From positions 483,087-547,086 of the forward strand of contig CAVTTB010000009.1 of the NCBI GenBank assembly GCA_963737555.1: a stretch of DNA of 64,000 bases, in the 5' to 3' direction. Positions 61,749-64,000 of this stretch are shown here, in pieces. The notes under the pieces are model-generated. The model was not told the origin of the DNA. It did no database searches and saw only the letters and a list, made by a program, of their open reading frames with translations. Both the position numbers and the translations under genes were made by a program. Source of the DNA: JAHJQQ01 sp963737555. Lineage in GTDB: Bacteria; Pseudomonadota; Gammaproteobacteria; Thiohalobacterales; Thiohalobacteraceae. Positions within the stretch are counted from its first letter, which is position 1. The number at the start of each line of letters is the position of its first letter.

Positions 61749-63374
61749 ATGACAGACGCGATGCACAACGGAGACAGTAGTTTGACAAAGCGAATCGACA
61801 ACACGGTCTACCTGGTAGTGTTACTGGCGATGTTCAGCGGCGCTGTGAATGCCGCACCGGAGCCCGCGCAGCAAACGACGCGCTTCGACATTATGGAATA
61901 CACCATTGCTGGTAATACGCTACTCGAACGTACACTGGTCGAACGTATCGTCTATCAGCATCTCGGCGAACAGAAAGGTATCGACGATGTGGAGAAGGCG
62001 CGTCAAGCGCTGGAGCAGGCCTATCGCGATGCTGGCTATCCTACGGTGTTCGTCGACATTCCCGAACAAGACGTGAAGGGTGGCGTGGTACGCCTCCAGG
62101 TCACGGAAGGCAGAATTGAGCGTTTGCGCATCACCGGATCGCGCTATTACTCGCTCGGTAAAATTACGTCGGAGGTGCCGTCGCTCGCCGCCGGAGGCAT
62201 CCCGGAAATGGAACAAGTGCAGGCGGAACTGGAGCAGCTCAACCGCGCCAGCCCCGATCGCAGCGTGGCGCCGGTGTTGCGCGCGGGCAAGACCCCGGGC
62301 ATGGTGGAAGTGGAATTGAAGGTCAAGGATGAGGTGCCGCTGCACGGCGCGCTCGAGGTCAATAATTTCAACACCGTCGATACCACTCCGACACGCGTGA
62401 TGGGATCGATGCGTTACGACAATCTCTGGCAGAAGTTCCACAGCGTCTCGGCGCAGTATCAGACCGCGCCGGAGAACACCGACGAAGTCACGGTATTCGC
62501 CGGCACCTATGTCATGCCGTTCCTGGATGCCAGCAGCAAGCTGGCGTTCTATGCCGTGAACTCGTCCAGCGATGTGGCGACGGTCAGCGATCTCGCGGTG
62601 ATCGGCGACGGTAACATCTACGGCATGCGCGGGGTGTTCCCCTTCGCCGCCCAGCCCAACTTCTTCCACAGTCTGACGCTAGGTGCCGATTACAAGGACT
62701 TCAACGAGAGTGTGGCGTTGCAAGGCGCGGACACCATGAACACACCCATCAGCTATCTGCCGTTCAGTCTGCGTTACGAGGCCATGAGCCGCAGCGATGC
62801 CGGTCACAGCACGCGCTTCGGCGTGGGCACCACGTTATCGTTCCGCGGCGTTGGCAACGATCAGCAGGAATTCGAGGACAAGCGCTTCCTGGCGCGCGGC
62901 AATTTCATGCACCTCAATGCCGATGTCGAACATACCCACGCTTTGCCGCAGGGCTTCAGCGTGCGTGCACGCCTCGAAGGACAACTGGCCGACTCGCCGC
63001 TCATCAGTAACGAACAGCTATTCGGCAAGGTGGCGCGACAGCGTGCGCGGATACTACGAAGTCGCAGGCGCTCGGTGACGACGGCGTTACGGGCCCCATT
63101 GAATTGGAAGCACCCAATTTGATCCGCGAGGGCTCGAAATGGCCGGGCGAGCTGACGGCGCTGGCGTTTCTCGATGGAGCCAGCCTGCGCGTGCGTGAAC
63201 CTTCTGCCCGGACAGATATCCAGTTATGTGCTGTCCAGTGCCGGCGCCGGTGTGCGTTTCGACGCTTGGTCACAATTGACGGGTAGTCTGGATCTGGCTT
63301 GGCCGTTCCATGCCAACGGCGATATCGCGTCAGGCGAGGAACGGGTGCATTTCCGGTTGGCGTACGAATTTTGA
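61749..63374 (+). CDS. Two-partner secretion transporter (FhaC/ShlB family; frameshifts in C terminus)
   Basis: Outer-membrane beta-barrel that exports the partner exoprotein. The N-terminal POTRA domains read FDIMEYTIAGNTLLERTLVE, YRDAGYPTVFVDIPEQDVKG and GGVVRLQVTEGRIERLRITG; the barrel follows (ALEVNNFNTVDTTPTRVMGS). Two or more breaks at about 63033 and 63190-63205: after NEQLFG, GDSVRGYYEVAGARDDGVTG, then LLPGQISSYVLSSAGAGVRF and ending HFRLAYEF at 63374. SVRGYYE is the family's conserved L6-type motif (VRGY). A TTG at 61782 with GGAGA upstream gives MTKRIDNTVYLVVLLAMFSG, a better signal peptide, and may be the true start. It precedes its FHA partner by 26 bp. Confidence 0.9.
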
Positions 63375-63400
63375 TGCAGTGGAAAAAGGAGACGGCAGCG

Positions 63401-64000
63401 ATGGTTACTCAAGAACACAATAAGAAATCCAAAGTGACACCCAGAGCTATCCAGGCATGCAAGACGGTGCATCTGCGTCCACTGAGTGGGGCCATCCACA
63501 TCGCAATGGCTGGCGGTCTGACACTCGGTGCGCTACCGGGCGGACTCTACGCGGCGCTACCCACTCCCGCGGCGGCCTGGGCGCAACATGCCGGCAATCC
63601 GAACGTGTTCCGTATGGGCACCACCACGGCCACCTTCTCTGATCGCAATCTGAATATCCGTCAGCGCGACGACAAAGTGATACTGAACTGGGATTCGTTC
63701 AACATCAGTGCCGGCAACACCGTGACTTTCCGTCAACCGGACAAGAATTCTGTTGCCATCAACAAGATCCTCGGCACCGATCCCAGCCGCATCTTCGGTA
63801 ACCTCAATGCCAACGGTCAGGTGTATCTGATCAACACCAACGGCATTCTGTTCGGGCGGGGTTCGCAGGTGAACGTGCACACCCTGGTCCGCGTCCACGC
63901 TGGACATGACTCAGGAGGCCATCGACGACGGTATTCTTGCGCCGAATGCCGGCAATGCCGGTAATCCGGCCTTCGAAGGCACTGACAGTGGTGCTGTGAA
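63401..64000 (+). CDS. Filamentous hemagglutinin-type exoprotein, N-terminal TPS domain (partial, frameshifted)
   Basis: Secreted partner of the FhaC-like gene; the start of a probably very large adhesin or exoprotein that continues beyond the window. The start ATG 63401 has AAAGGAGA at good distance; the signal region is MVTQEHNKKSKVTPRAIQAC with an extended, charged N part and hydrophobic IHIAMAGGLTLGALPGGLYA. The TPS secretion domain shows NLNIRQRDDKVILNWDSFNI, SAGNTVTFRQPDKNSVAINK, ILGTDPSRIFGNLNANGQVY and LINTNGILFGRGSQVNV, a complete hemagglutination-activity motif. One extra base near 63882 then needs correction; the other frame continues ASTLDMTQEAIDDGILAPNA to the edge. Confidence 0.93.

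Overview
The window is a G+C-rich (roughly 60 percent by eye) chromosomal segment of a gammaproteobacterium. The evidence is the smpB-ratA-rnfH-bamE-fur-recN-nadK-hrcA-grpE-dnaK-dnaJ neighbourhood, a tmRNA whose tag reads ANDDNYALAA, an IscR with the E. coli-type cysteine spacing, and gammaproteobacterial mrcB, yoaA, tsaB and ycgN. PEP-CTERM proteins and a DsrC-like protein without its cysteines suggest an environmental lineage, perhaps near the Chromatiales and other sulfur oxidisers. That placement is a low-confidence inference.

Layout. 1-4 kb: RND efflux pump (permease cut by the window edge, plus adaptor) behind a TetR-type palindrome. 4.1-6.2 kb: a small protein coupled to an MFS transporter, then a convergent PEP-CTERM protein. 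6.4-14 kb: tRNA-Val, gltX, hsp20, archease, pcm, a LonB-type protease, tRNA-Ala and tRNA-Glu. 14-19.6 kb: glgC, a flavoprotein/cyclopropane-synthase pair for lipid modification, and an FNR-box-preceded group with a host-attachment protein, a groEL relic and a DUF2934 protein. 19.6-21.2 kb: a Fic protein with an odd repeated upstream motif. 21.1-32.2 kb: housekeeping core (tmRNA/SmpB, RatA/RnfH, BamE, Fur, RecN, NAD kinase, then CIRCE-controlled hrcA-grpE-dnaK-dnaJ). 32.2-36.3 kb: repeat-rich accessory region with CorA, a DUF4382 lipoprotein inside long direct repeats, and an NlpC/P60 hydrolase. 36.4-53.9 kb: cell wall, repair and metabolic genes (mrcB, yoaA, tsaB, ycgN, cation antiporter, sirohydrochlorin chelatase, pgm, iscR, an ABM/Fe-ADH/methyltransferase operon, HDOD-GAF protein, dienelactone hydrolase). 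54-56.4 kb: a compact SOS-like cassette (LexA-like repressor, Y-family polymerase, miniature SRAP protein) under a promoter buried in a perfect 21-bp inverted repeat. 56.5-64 kb: a secreted-protein locus with two PEP-CTERM proteins, an RHH regulator, a LapG-like protease, a probable cyclic-di-GMP-I riboswitch with its own terminator, a PstS-like protein, and a two-partner secretion pair (FhaC-like transporter and FHA-type exoprotein cut by the right edge).

How parts fit. tmRNA and SmpB form the ribosome-rescue pair. HrcA and CIRCE control the DnaK machine, while Hsp20 and LonB add heat-shock capacity. glgC and pgm both act around glucose-1-phosphate. The right-hand locus looks like c-di-GMP-controlled surface or matrix protein production.

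Data quality. Some twenty genes, including ones expected to be essential (dnaK, tsaB), are split by one-base frame changes while both halves stay fully conserved. Most of these are probably sequence errors, so I annotate them as single frameshifted genes spanning all frames.
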